A stretch of 64,000 bases of DNA. It comes from Hirudo medicinalis. Taxonomy: Eukaryota > Annelida > Clitellata > Hirudinida > Hirudinidae. Below, in pieces: positions 22,159 through 35,400 of the stretch. The stretch's first letter is position 1. The number at the start of each line of letters is the position of its first letter. The notes below the pieces were generated by a model. It worked only from the letters and a program-made list of their open reading frames with translations, ran no database searches and was not told the origin of the DNA. The stretch spans positions 1-64,000 of the forward strand of contig MPNW01000019.1 in NCBI GenBank assembly GCA_011800805.1. The letters run 5' to 3'. A program made the translations under genes and the position numbers.

Positions 22159-25100
22159 TCTGCACAAATTTATTTTCTAATCCAACCCCGCTCACGACAG
22201 AGTCTTTATTTTCGTCCAAGATACAATTATCTATAAATGGAAAGTGTTTTATAAAAAATTAAAATTAAAATATTTTAAATAAAAAACATTTCTTATTCCT
22301 TCTCAAATCATGTTTTTATTAATTTTTCCTTCAGAAAAAGTTCAAATGAAAAAAACCCATTATAATATTTTTTCGAACACCTGAAAACGATCTAATTCAA
22401 ATAAATTATTGAAATAATTAAACAAAAATGTAATTAATTTTATTATTAATATATAATAATTTTATTATTACGTGCAATTAATTTATTATTAATATACCGT
22501 GCGATTCATAAGTCTCCGTCTCTAAAACTAAAATTAAAACTAAAATTTTAGTTTTTTGAATCGCACGGTATAATTAATTAACAATTATGTCATGACGAAT
22601 CTTGTTGCATGTTATATTTGTTAATCTTGCTATTTTTTAACATACAGTTTTTAGTAAATGTTTTGTTGCAGTTTTGGAAATTCGCTTTGTGGCAAACGCA
22701 AACTTCAACATAAGCGCATTTAAAATATCTTTAGAATTACTAAAGTTAACATTAAGTCTCCCAATTATAATAATCACAATTTTATTTCTACCCGCAATCT
22801 GTTCACAACATGGCTAGAGTTTAACAATTGAATTCTATTCATTCTTTGCAATCGGTTCATCAGAGATTTTAAAGACGGTGATTCATGCTATTAAAATAAT
22901 ATCTTTCTGTCAAGTGTATGTCATAGTTTTAATATAATTAATCTCATTTCGACATTCATTTTCAAGGCTTGTTTATAATTTGTTATTTAACTTAACAAAA
23001 TAAATGGCAGCAGGATTTATTTAAAACAATTGCGAAACTTTTATCTGTACATTGCAGCCGTTTATCGTCAATGGAAACGAGCCACAGCGAGACATTTCAC
23101 CTGGAATACTAACCCCATCTATCATACAGCTTCATTCATCTGGAACGATCACTTCCACAAACTGCACGCTACAATGATTCCATTTACATGGGTTGCTGAT
23201 GCCGACGACATTGGGGCAGCAGGAGTGTTTGTAGTGTCGAGATAATGACAACCATCGTTCGAACTCAACCACGGCGAAATGGACATTTTGTTTATATTCT
23301 GAAATACATTCGAAGATTTTCAGATTGTTACGAATGTAAATTAATTGTAATGGTTACGATTGCATTGGATGAGAAGGGTGAAAATGGGTGGAAATAAGTG
23401 GTGAAATGTGGTGGGCTGATGATGCAGATGCGCTGAAGAGATAAGTTGGGGTCTCGACTCTCCCCTAGCGAGCAATAATTATTTCATCGCTTGTCAACCC
23501 GCATGGAGCTTTTGGAGTTTCATATTCCCTTGTTAGACCTGCTTATAAACTTGATATAATTTCTTTTTGTTACCAAAATTATGTATTTGATTTTGATTTT
23601 AATCATTACTTGATAAGTTCATTCGAGATTTTTTTTCTTTCCCACACAGTAATTGTCTGGAAATAAAATTTTGATAAAACTGGAAGCCTCAGGGCAACAT
23701 CTCCAAAAGTACTCTTGTGCAGACAAGTAAGGTTCGATGGCTGATATCGTCACCTCAAAGCAAGGAAGGTCAAAAGTTTGAGTGTGAAAGTGATGGATCC
23801 CCTTTTCTCAGATGATGATTGGTTGAGGAGGATCCAATTTAATTCTGAAGACATTTGCGATGATAAGATGATATTATCACCTGAATAGTCCTATTAACCT
23901 TAACTAAAGTGTGCCTACCTTTCTTCTCACCTGAAAAGATTAGCAGGGTAATTGGTTCGTTAACTTTAGCAGGTGCCCCTGGGAGTTGACATGGAATGAT
24001 GAGCTTGAAGCGCTTGTTGCTTGGTTGATGTGTTGTTGTTAGAATCAAGTGAACGTCCAAAAAAAGACAACAGCTGCATTTTGTAAACTATTTGTTTATT
24101 TATTTATTATCTATTTATTACATCCTGATTCTTTAAGAGATCAGAATACTAATTAGATGCATGTTACTCGAATTTATTTATTCAATTTAATGAATTTTAA
24201 AGTTTAGCTGTTTTTGTTTAAAAATTTGTAAATGCACAAATTAAGTGCATATCAATCGCAAAGTCGTTAAGGCTTTGTCAGATCAAAGGACAACAAATAC
24301 AAATATTTTGTAAAGAATAAAATTTTTATTGTATAAATAAATCTTTAAAAAAATCATTCATTCATTCATTGACTCACTCAAGCGTTCATTTTGGTTGCTC
24401 TTCATGGCAACAGCCTGATTACGGAGGACAAGAAACGTGTGTTTAAACTTAATCAATCCGACCTTCTGACATGCGTTCCAGTAATTGTGTGGAAGTTCAC
24501 TCTAAGCTGGAAAACCCACGGAAACACATAATTTGTCACGTGTCATCTCTCGGAATGTGTGGATTATTTACAGGTGATATCCACTTCAGGTGTAACTATC
24601 GGTTAGCCACAGTAATCGGCAGTATCGACATTAACTTTGTACAAACATTTCTAACGTTGCAAAGTCTCCCATTGAATGCTACAATGTTCACAGTAATAAA
24701 ATTCTTTCTTGCAATTGATTACAAAATAATAATAATAATAATAATAATTGTGCTTCAAAAAGTTCACTCGAAACATCATTTCTCTTTTAAGACCTTCAGT
24801 GGCAGGAGGCTAATGGCATGGCGGGTTTCAAAGCTTCCGGTCACGTGACACGTCAATGGAAGATGATTGGTTAATTACTCCGCAGAGGGGCTCCATGATT
24901 AGAACAGTGGTTTGCTAATTAAGTGCTTGTTTGACTGGAAGACTGCTTCCTTTGAGGCTGTCCATCCCGGGAGTTGTTATTTTTGATTTATGGACACCAG
25001 CTATGCTAATGTCTCCTCCAGTCACTGTCCCCAAATTTTCTTGGCGCTTGAGAGAACAGGGTTTCAACATTTACATGAGTGACAGATGCGTGGATGGATG

Positions 25101-27190
25101 TGTGGATCAATAACTGCGTCTTTAATACGACCTCCAACAAGTCATAAAGTGATAACAGCAGCGTTAATAACATCATAAATCCTACATTAATTAACAACAA
25201 CAACAACAACAGCAACAACGGCAGGGACATAAAAGTGGCTCGTAAAGAAGTAAAGCAGTAGCTTTGATGAAAGTGAGACTCGGTTGATTTTCATTGATTG
25301 AGTCCATTTATCCGAAGATTGAAAACTCATTAACGGATTCGTGGTTCTTTGAAGACTCTTAAAACCTCGGTCGGACTCTCTCTGCCACACAATGAGCTCA
25401 TTTCGTTTGCTCAGAGAATTAAAGCTCTTCTGTCCAAAGCCAGCTTTCATGTTCACTTCTTCTCAATAGAGGATCCCTCATAATCCCATCACAGACGGCC
25501 AATTGAATATTCCGCACCTCACAATCGCCTTGATTGTGCGTTATTATAATTATTAATTGCTTAATAATAATAGTAATAACAATAAATTCACATTTTATTT
25601 GCTTTTTATTGAGCTTTTCGTATTGAAATGCCAGGGCAAATGATTGCATTTATCAAAAACTTCTTTTACTCCTTGTGGATAAATACTTTATAATTCACAA
25701 TCGTTCTCCTGAAGTTATATCATGGTTACGTAATAAAATATTACAGCTGATATTACTATCAACTGATTCATAACTTTCATCACAAACGACGAAACATGCA
25801 TCACAAGCATCGACATAATTACAGATAATAATGCCAATAGATGACGATGACAATAATAATAATAGTAATCTTAATTACAATAATTACTCGACAAATGCAT
25901 TGATTTAATAGCAGTTTAAAAAAAATTTAATTTCAAATAATTATTTATTCATTAAATTCCATTAAATGTAATTATTAAAAACTTCTTAATTACAATTGTT
26001 CAAAACAACGTACACTTCGTCAATTAAAAGGGACGACAATTACCTGATTTCCCTGATTTCCAACCAACAAACACGGTTTGAGTGAAAGCACCACTCGTGA
26101 AGCACTCAAATAAATGTTCAAGTTCGTGTCTCTTGTTTGTTCATGGTCTCAGAATAAACTTCTTCGAGTTCTTCTGCTAATGTCCTAATGTTGAGAGTTT
26201 CATTGTCTGATCTCTGACATGTTCACTGGACATTCAATTCAGTTGAACAAGTTTTTCAAGTTGAGACAGCTTTAACGTCCCTAACAGTGAATCATGTATT
26301 AATGGATCGTTTCTCAAGAAGTACAAGTGACTTTGTGTTTTAATTAAACAGATTATGTAATGTCATTTCATGACTAATTACGGTGTTAGAAAATATATAT
26401 TATTTCTTTACCGGGATGAATATTTTTGGTATTATTCAGGAAAGGCTAAAAGTTAGAGTGAAGGTCTGATGTGATAGTGATCATGATGGAGTTGGTACTA
26501 ATAATGACATAATTAATGGCCATGATGATGACGATGATGATGACAAAAAGGTGATGACTAATAGAATCGATCGAAAATTCGCAGCAAAAGCAGGATCATC
26601 GCCGCATGTAATCTGTAAACATCTCATCAAATGACTTTGTTGTCCATCAATAAACCTCCTCTCACCTCCAACTCAGCATCTCTCCCGTGATGTGTGCACA
26701 CTTTATAATCACTTTATTATCGTCTCATTGATTTCGTGTATCGATGTCAAGTTGACCACGTTTAATGTTTACGCTCGAACGAAGCCATTCATTTCTCGTC
26801 TTCTTTGAAGACAGCATTGTGACCCATAATCGAATTAATTGATAATTACTGATTTATGAAGTAGTGCCGAGGTGGAAGAACATCCATCTGGATGACGGAG
26901 TGAGGGAGTGAGGGATGTAACTTATTTCAGGCTTCAATTATTCCGATTGAAAACTCACTTGAATTTGCAGGAAACACTGAAATGGAAGGCACGTTCTACA
27001 AACACGGCAACTCAAATGATCACCAATTTCTTTTGGATTGCGAGAACCAATGATTGGCTGAGCCGTTCGATGACGACCGCCCACTACGCTACGATTCGTC
27101 ATTTCAAAAGAAAGCTCCTCCTACTCGATTTGAAAAATGAAAAGACAAAGTAGTGGCTCAAATTACCGAGCAATTTCTGAACAATTTGTG
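22159..27190. other. Intergenic region between DDX56 and EMX
   Basis: Divergent intergenic region of about 5 kb. It holds the 76-bp palindrome, short TAA microsatellites (about 24730-24750) and an (AAC)n run near 25195-25215. Reading frames at 23030-23245 and 24471-24848 show no recognisable domain. It could hold regulatory DNA for EMX, but no specific site is supported. Confidence 0.5.
22495..22570. mobile_element. 76-bp palindromic MITE
   Basis: TACCGTGCGATTCA at 22495-22508 is the exact inverted complement of TGAATCGCACGGTA at 22557-22570. The inside is also self-complementary (AAAACTAAAATTTTAGTTTT). TA dinucleotides at both ends suggest Tc1/mariner-type insertion, which is inference. It lies about 340 bases upstream of the DDX56 start codon. 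Confidence 0.75.
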
Positions 27191-27405
27191 TCTTGATTGG
27201 GGTATAAAAACCTCAAACCTTGCATCTACGGATTTGTTCTTCTATGACGTCATGCTGTGTTACGATTTCTTTCACGAATTATCACCGTTAGTTTTACCAA
27301 ATTGCTCTTCAACCTTTTCCAACCGTTTCTGAAAGGTACATTTTAAACATTTTCATATTTAAAAGATTTGTCTGCTATAAAATAATTTAGGTTTTTATTT
27401 TTCAG
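27046..27405 (+). promoter_or_regulatory. EMX core promoter and 5' untranslated exon with small intron
   Basis: A CCAAT motif with adjoining ATTGGC lies near 27046-27058 and a TATAAAAA box at 27203-27210. A short leader exon could end at GAAAG (27335), followed by a 70-base intron 27336-27405 ending TTTTTCAG. The homeobox gene ATG comes 78 bases later at 27484. Confidence 0.6.
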
Positions 27406-27483
27406 AATCGAATATTCGTGAATTATTTGGAAACACCAAATATTGAAATTGATTAAGAACTCTTTAGAAGTTATTTCGACAGC

Positions 27484-30400
27484 ATGCTTCCTCTGCCCAC
27501 TAAAAGATCATCCACCTTCAGCATTGATTCCCTCCTCGACAAAAAATCCACAAAAATATTCGCCTCCAGGAGACCGAGCGAACATCCATCCATAGCAGTC
27601 AACGATTCTTCAACGAAAACTTCGGCGTCCAATTTGGAAGAAATCCATGGATCTCCGCTGAAGTTGTCTGAAGGATTTTCGAGGTGCACGATTCTAAAGA
27701 CTGAGGATAAAAGGCACGCCATCGAAACGAAACTCAATCTCTCCGTGAGTCCTTCAAAGCAGACCTTCAGATCGGCTTCCAGCAAAACAAATCTCGACCC
27801 TTCCAAGTTTCAAAACCTCTGCAAGCGCAGGACTCCCGAACCTCAAACTTTTCAAAGTGTTTCCTCTGCCAAGCCTCATTCCCCCACGGCAATCTTCCTC
27901 AGCAATCATCATCACAATCCGCTCATTCTATCCCAACCGTGCGATCACAAAATCGATTCCTTCCCGACAAAAAGGGCAGACCAGTTTCCGATGGGACATA
28001 AAGTCGAATTCGTCGATCACGGTCCAGAGAGGCAAGCTCTTCCACGTCTTCCCAACAGCAGGCATCATCCGGGCAGCTTCCCACCGAATTACTTCAATCC
28101 ACACCACGTTCCACCCTTCCACCACATCGGTGGAATCGTAGGACCTTTTGTTCCTCATGCATCCTGCAGACCTGATGTTTCCTACTTCACGTGCTCCTGT
28201 CAAGACACGGCTCCTTCCTCAACACTCGCATCCCAAACTCAGGTGCAGTTTCTGAATCATATTTAATATTTAACCGCCCCCTTACTTTTCTCAGGTCATT
28301 CATTTCACTAAATCAATTCCAAGAGGCATTATTATTTATTTCAAGTATGCAACGATAAAAACATGTGTTTGTTAAAAAACAAAGTAACGCCGAATAATTC
28401 TCGGACGAACGGAGATAAATATTGAGAAATTCAATGCAATCGATGAGAGACCATCAAGACAAATAATTATTCTTATTAGCGTCTCATCTCCTGAGACAAG
28501 CGAAGTATTTTAAATGCTGGGAATCAATGCATTGATGGATGAAACATGTGGGCATTGGTCGGAATAATAATAATAATAATAATAACAGTAATAACAACAA
28601 TAGTAATAATCATAATAATCATCATCGTTATCATCACTGCACTGATCAATTTTATCAAACAAGAGCCGAGTTGTTGTCAAACGGGAGACAAGAAGAAGAA
28701 GAAATTATTTGAAGCCAACAATGCTTTGCTTTGTTCAACCCCCTTTAATGAATGCTTCACAACCGATAAGTAATTACTCGGATATTAATTAATTGAAAGT
28801 AAAAATGAATAAATATTTTACTAATTATTTAAAATTAACCAAAAAAATAAAGCATTAACTTAGTGAAAGTGTGCAGGCATCACTGATCTGCTTCCCTCAC
28901 TGGCTTGACGAGTTCTCAACCTGGTTTGCCACAATGAACAATAAGATTACAAATATTGGGTAGTGTTAATAAAGTATTGGCCATTACTATTACGACATGT
29001 AATATGACGCAACATATAATAATTATTAAGTATTATTATTAAGTATTATTAATTATTAAGTATTATTAATAATTACAATTATTATTGTATTATTACAATA
29101 ATTACATTATTAAGTATTATTAATAATTAATAATTAATAAGTATTAAGTATTATTACTAACACTTATAGTAATAATTAATAACATTTAATAGTGCTATTT
29201 ATTATTTATATTTATTTTAATATTTGTTACTATTAATAATTAATGGCAGGTATATAAAGATAACAGTATTTCTAGGGCCTCCTGTAACGCTGAATAATTC
29301 AATATGTATCCATTCGAGGTGTGATTTACCTGAGCATGAATCATCAACAAACATTAGCAGGTGATTGATTGATTGAAGAAAAAATGAATGGACGATGTCA
29401 TTTGGCGAATGTCACGGTTGAATTGATGCAGGAGAAGAGCTCTAATGAGATTTCAATTGAGATCTTGTGACGGTGAAAGTGCCATGCAATGAAAGATCAC
29501 AAACATAATGGGACAGCCACTCTAACACGACACTTTCACCAGTCCAATGTCTTATCAGACACGTTAGACGACGAATGTTACCCGCTTATTATGTCATCAT
29601 TATTACCATCGTCACAACAAGTATATAGCCATCACCATCACCATCGCCGTCGTCATCTTGTCCTGAGCGTCAAGACGTTACCGTCATTGTCATCATCATC
29701 GTCATCATCGTCGTCGTCGTCGTAATCATCATCATCATCATCGTCATCATCGTCATCGTCGTCGTCATCATCATCATCCTCACCATCATCAAGACGTGAT
29801 TAAGCTGATTGAGTGGAAGCGGTCATTGCAAGTTCATCACACCAGCTGATAAGCGATGATGACATTTTACAACCTTCTTCGTTTAAACGATTTAATCATG
29901 GATTGCATGAGTCAATTCCATCTTTCTTCAACAAACATAAACTTCATTTGTAATCGTGCCGAACCTTCCATGAAACCCAAGTGTCCTCAGTCATCCTCAG
30001 GTAATTCGAACGTAATGCAGGTGATAAATTATGAGTGTTATTAAAAAATTAAGATTGTCATTAAGAGGACAACTCAAGTGAACTCTGCCATAAAACAAAC
30101 ACAAACAATAATGAAACAACTTACACAAACATCGATACAAGATATACTATTTTAATAACAACATGGACTTTTTCAAACAACACTCATTTGGCTCGGAAAT
30201 AGTCATCAAGTCATGACATGACATGATGATGGTGATGATAAGAGTGATGATGGTGATGAGGAAAGATCATGTTAATGAATAGAGATCGTATCTGACCAGT
30301 GCTTGGTGTAAACCAAACACCATTTGTTAGCAATGGCATGACACGTGAAAAGGCAACACATGCATCTGATGATTGAACGAATGGATGAGTGAATAAATTA

Positions 30401-31978
30401 ATGAATCAAGCATCTGATGAATGAATGATGCATTTAATGGAAGAATGATGAATTGAAGTTTAAATTGAAGTTTAATTTAATTAGTAATTAATTAATTCAT
30501 TCATATTTAATTGATTAATATTAATTTTCTAGTATTTAATAATTACTAATAATTTCCAATAACTATTAATAATTAAATAACTAACAATAATAATTAATAT
30601 TATTATTTTACTTATTATTATTATTATTATATATATATTTATATATTATACAATATTATTATAAATTTTATATTATTATTATATTTATTATAATAATAAA
30701 TAATAATAATTATTATTATTAATAGTAGTAGTACATTATTAGAGCCAATTGAAATCAATTGATATTTCGTTTGATATTTCATTATTAATTTAGTAATTAA
30801 TAAATAATTACTTTAAGACAAAAAATAAAAGCTACTTGAATTGGAAAGTAATTTTCAAAGTTGTCAAAACAATCTTTCTTAAGACAGTTAATTTAAAAAT
30901 TAATATTTTTAACGAGCAATGACGAAATTGAAATTCTACCTCATTCTCTTCTTCATCATCTTCTCCGTCATTTATCATCATTATCGTCATGGTCATGATA
31001 TCGGCATCATCATCATGACCACCACGACCTCATCCATTCCACTTTCCACGTCAGCAGAGCAGCTAAGAGGCTCAGATGATTTCCGATTCGATACAATTTA
31101 CTCCTCATTTTGCACCTACACTGACGTTTTAATGACGTCATCAACGTAAACTCTCACATTCATTCATAAATACGTGTCTATAAATCTTCATTCATGAAAT
31201 TCACAAATTATTCTGGAGATACAACTCGTACAATATTTGTCCTGTCGTTCTTCAGAAAGTTAGTTTTTATTGGAAATATTAAATTTCATTTAATTAAATT
31301 TCATATTAAAAGTCAACAATGAATTCTCTTCCAGGAGCAGAAAGCTCGTTTATTTTTCCATTTCGAAAGCCTAAGCGCATTCGAACGGCATTTTCTCCTT
31401 CACAACTTCTCCAGTTGGAAGAAGCATTCGGGAAGAACCACTACGTTGTCGGTCAGGAGAGGAAGGACCTGGCTGCATCGCTTAACCTCACCGAGACGCA
31501 GGTTTGTCGTCATCATCATCATCATCGTCGTCGTTGTCGTCATCATCATCATCACCATCGTCGTCGTCATGGTTATCATCTTTAACAGCCGCAGTTGTCG
31601 CGGCATTGTAGTCCTCGCATTTTAATAAAAAATATTATGATTCCACTCCATTAATGTTAATGAAACAATTAAGTACACATGTATGTTAACATTTGCAAAT
31701 CTGTTTTGAAACTTTCTTTGCAATCAAATCAATTCTATTTTAAATGTGTTTATTATTGCGTTGTCTTGACAACAAGACATTTGCAAATCCAACCCTGTTA
31801 ATTATTTTTTGACTAATGATAAATGAAGTTATATTTTCATTCACGAAACAAGTTCATTTTCAAAATTAATTTAACTTACTCTTCTTCGAAAATTGAAGTG
31901 GAATGTACCTTATCACCTCTACGTTATTTGTAATAACAACAGCTACAACATTAAGACATCAGTTAGTCTTATGGATGA

Positions 31979-32051
<73 letters not shown>

Positions 32052-32122
32052 GTTATTATTATTATTATTATTATTATTGTTATTATTANGTCTTATGGAT
32101 GATGTTATTATTATTATTATTA

Positions 32123-32160
<38 letters not shown>

Positions 32161-32443
32161 GTTATTATTATTATTATTATTACTATTATTATTTTTTCAC
32201 CAGGTGAAAGTATGGTTTCAAAACAGAAGGACGAAACACAAGCGAGTTCAGCCGGGTGAAGAGGGAACTAACGAACACACTGATGACCTCATGACCTCAG
32301 ATGATGAAGAAGACAACGACGAGGAAGAAGAGTACGTTGACGTCGACAGCCCCCTTTCCTATTCGCCAATCAATGACAGAGATTCTAATCACGTGAGCGA
32401 TGCCAATTCTCGATCAGCCAATGAAAGCGAGAGCCGTACTTAA
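27484..32443 (+). CDS. EMX: EMX (empty spiracles) family homeobox transcription factor
   Basis: DNA-binding transcription factor of the EMX/empty spiracles class, which patterns anterior neural tissue in animals. Exon 1 opens at 27484. Its [16 protein letters not shown] segment corresponds to the conserved EMX N terminus, and His-, Pro- and Ser-rich sequence follows. Exon 2 (31335-31501) and exon 3 (32204-32443) encode the homeodomain. It starts [19 protein letters not shown], continues [23 protein letters not shown], is interrupted by the usual intron after ETQ, and ends [14 protein letters not shown] with Gln50. A GEEG tail follows, as in EMX proteins, then an acidic stretch ([11 protein letters not shown]) and the stop. 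One boundary is unresolved: the best donor after exon 1 (CAG|GTGCAG at 28243) is phase 0 while exon 2 needs phase 1. Either the true donor is earlier (a weak G|GTGGAA at 28130 has the right phase) or a small exon was missed. No FYPW-type hexapeptide was found. Confidence 0.88.
28267..31334. other. EMX intron, microsatellite-rich
   Basis: Contains (AAT/AAC)n near 28565-28635, TAT/TTA-rich sequence at about 29025-29250 and 30600-30740, and a CATCGTCGTC array near 29690-29790. A perfect CRE-like TGACGTCA lies near 31133. A missed small EMX exon could lie here. Confidence 0.5.
31976..32196. repeat. (TTA)n microsatellite with single-N junction in the homeobox intron
   Basis: Two blocks, each starting GTCTTATGGATGATG and running into TTATTATTATTG-type repeats, begin at 31966 and 32090 on either side of an N at 32089. 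The right block ends in the EMX exon 3 acceptor. Poly-Ile and poly-Leu reading frames here are repeat translations. Confidence 0.92.
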
Positions 32444-35400
32444 CAACTGTTTTTGTGTTTATTGATATGCATTATTGATAGCCCATCACCACTACCATCA
32501 TCGTCGTCGTCGTCATAATCATGAACGTAGCTTCATCACCTTCATCTTCTTAATCTCATTATAAGTAGAGGTGATAATGATGATGATGAAATTAAAATAA
32601 ACGAGACTGCGACGTTCGTTGTGTGTTTAAGAATTGTTGCTGTTGTACTTGTTGAGAATTGATTGTCGTTGTTTGGTTTTCAAGGGAACTCGTCATTCCT
32701 AGCAAATGCTGCAATCGACATTTCGTTCAACAAACCAACACCACCGTCGTCATCATCATCATCACCATCGTATTCGTCGTCGATGTCGTCATCAACATCA
32801 TCATTGCAGTCCCGATCACCATCATCATCACTATCATCAGCGCTGTTCACCATCACCACTCTCATTGACCTCATCAAATAATCGTAAAGATGATGATGAT
32901 GATGATGACGATGACGATGATGTGACAAAAATCATTAATTACATTCCATGACATCAACCCACGTTATCGTGATGACCAAACCTTTGTTTGAAAATTCGAT
33001 AAACGTTCAATTCCTTGTGTGGTCATCTTGAAATTTGTTCATTTATGAGAATTTATAAGAATTTCTTCAATCGGCTCATGTTTCCTTGCAAATGTTTCAA
33101 ACAATTTCAGAGCAGTTTTTGAACATTTCCACCATAAAAACGATTCTTTTTACGTAATTAGGAATGTAATAAACTGTGAAAATATTCTCCAGCACATCGA
33201 GAAAGTGTTGTTGCAGGGAAGTGTTGTTGGAATGGTCACGTGATGTCGTCGTGAAGAGATAATCTCCGCCCATCGATTTGCAGCCACCTGAGTTCTTGGA
33301 TGAATCCTTCTCTTTATTAACGTCATGAGATGAAAACAAGTCGCACCCAAATGCGCTCAAAGTACGAATCAGTCATTAAAACCAAACTAATAACCAAACT
33401 AAACCGCAAAAATCATCGTTGACGTCACAGGACATCTTGAATTTACAACGACAAACAAAACTGACAACGACTCTTTTGTCTTCTTCAAGGCCACGAAACA
33501 AACTCCGTTTATTCTCCGTGATTGGCTGCTAATTCGACAGCAAATAAATTTCCAATCACGGTTTATTTGTTCATCATGTTCGTCGTGTCCTGTGTCCATT
33601 TTGTTGTTGATGTTTTTGTAGTTGTGTCCAGTCTGTTGCTGTTGTCCTTTCTGCTGTTGTTGGGTGACTCGACACGACACGTCACAATCAACAACGCACT
33701 TTTTGGAACAAAAATTCCATTTTTTTGTCATCAATCCTTATAGACTGACGACGACGACGATGATGACGACAGTCATAAGCTGATTCTTAAATGAGAAATC
33801 CTAAAAGCGGGTCATACAATCTGTCCACGTTGAAATCTGTTTGTTTTCCTTCCAACTGCAAATCTTCTTTCAATCACCATCCGAATTAAGAGGCACAAGA
33901 GCGCTGTTGGCTGACATAATATTAACTCGTTGTCATGGCAACCAGCAGTGCAAACACGTGCTCGTATGCGGTTGGCAGAACTAATTAGTGGATTATTGAA
34001 TAACAAACCAATTCTTCGAGTAACAGCACCTCTAACCACCCACCCATATTTTTAACCACCCACACTCTCAACTATCCATTGCCCACAATTTAATCACCCA
34101 AACTGTAACCTACCCGCATTCTAACCCACCCTACATTTCGACCAACCCAAAGCTGGGTTGCTTAATCCGTCCTTTGATACGAAATAAAAATGGTCACTCT
34201 GCGTAATTAAGCTTCTAATTTCTGATAGCAGACAGATTGGGTAAGTGTTGCAATTGCTTGGATTGCTTCAATTATCCTCATTATCGGCTGATGTCTTTAT
34301 TGCTGATCGTGTTTCCAGTTTAGTGCAAGTTATCGAATCACAATCAGCAGCCTACTTTTTCGACATTAAAACATGAATTCATGTTTAAACCATTGAATTA
34401 TTTAAACTAGATTCCATTCATAAAATGCTTTTGTTTCATTTATTCGATATTAAAATGATTATTTAAAATTAAAACCTGTTAATTTATTAGGAAATCAGGA
34501 TTTGTTATTTCAGTCGTCCAAGAATCCTGGCAGAGAAAATGGAGAGGAGTCAATTAAGTTTGTACTGAGGAGATTATAATCTGCTACGGAGACCCCATAA
34601 TTCTGAGCAAATAAAACATTCCCTTCATGTTGCCTCACATTCATTATTTTCAGTGGTTTTTATATTTTAAACATTTATTAATAATTTTGTTAATTTTACT
34701 TATTAGATATTTAATTTTATTTATGCTCGTTTGATTCTATTAAACTCCTTAATTTTGTTTATAAAATCACTTTCAGAAATAAACAAGTTCCATCATCAGG
34801 AATTCAGAACTAAATACTAAATCTGACTTGAATTTTCAATTAATTTAATAATTAATGTCACTGTGAAGGTGTCTTCAAATTCCCTCAAAATTCCATTAAG
34901 TGTTACTGAAGTTTTGAAAGCTAATGCCTCTTTATCTTATAATAATACCACACATCAACATCAACAAGTTCTTTGCATGAAATTATAACTTTGCGTGAAC
35001 TTACGTAGAATATTCGTTCTTCATGTGTGTTTGTGCTTTTGTGTGTTTGTGCTCGGATTATCACGATCAAGGTGAACCTGCGAAGACAAACTTGATATTG
35101 AACCTCATATGTTTATGTTTATGTGAGGTTATGTATATGTATGTGTGAGGTTATGTAAAAGTGTGTGCGTATATTGACTCAACCTCGTTTTGCTTGGAAC
35201 AAGACTTCATGAAAGGCTCTCTGATTCTTCAGATTCAACAACTGAATGATAAGAACCCAAGAATTCTCTCATTTTAAATATTCATCCTTGTGCAGCAAGT
35301 ATTTTGCTAGAGATTAGACATAATCGTACTTACCATAAAAATGCCACCCGTGAAATATTACATTGTAATAACATTAACAAATTTTAATCCATTTTTACTT

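Noticed and set aside
24471..24848. 125-codon frame upstream of EMX
   Set aside because: Includes an Ile microsatellite run and no recognisable motif.
31893..32259. Poly-Ile and poly-Leu reading frames
   Set aside because: Direct translations of a TTA microsatellite interrupted by an N; not a protein.
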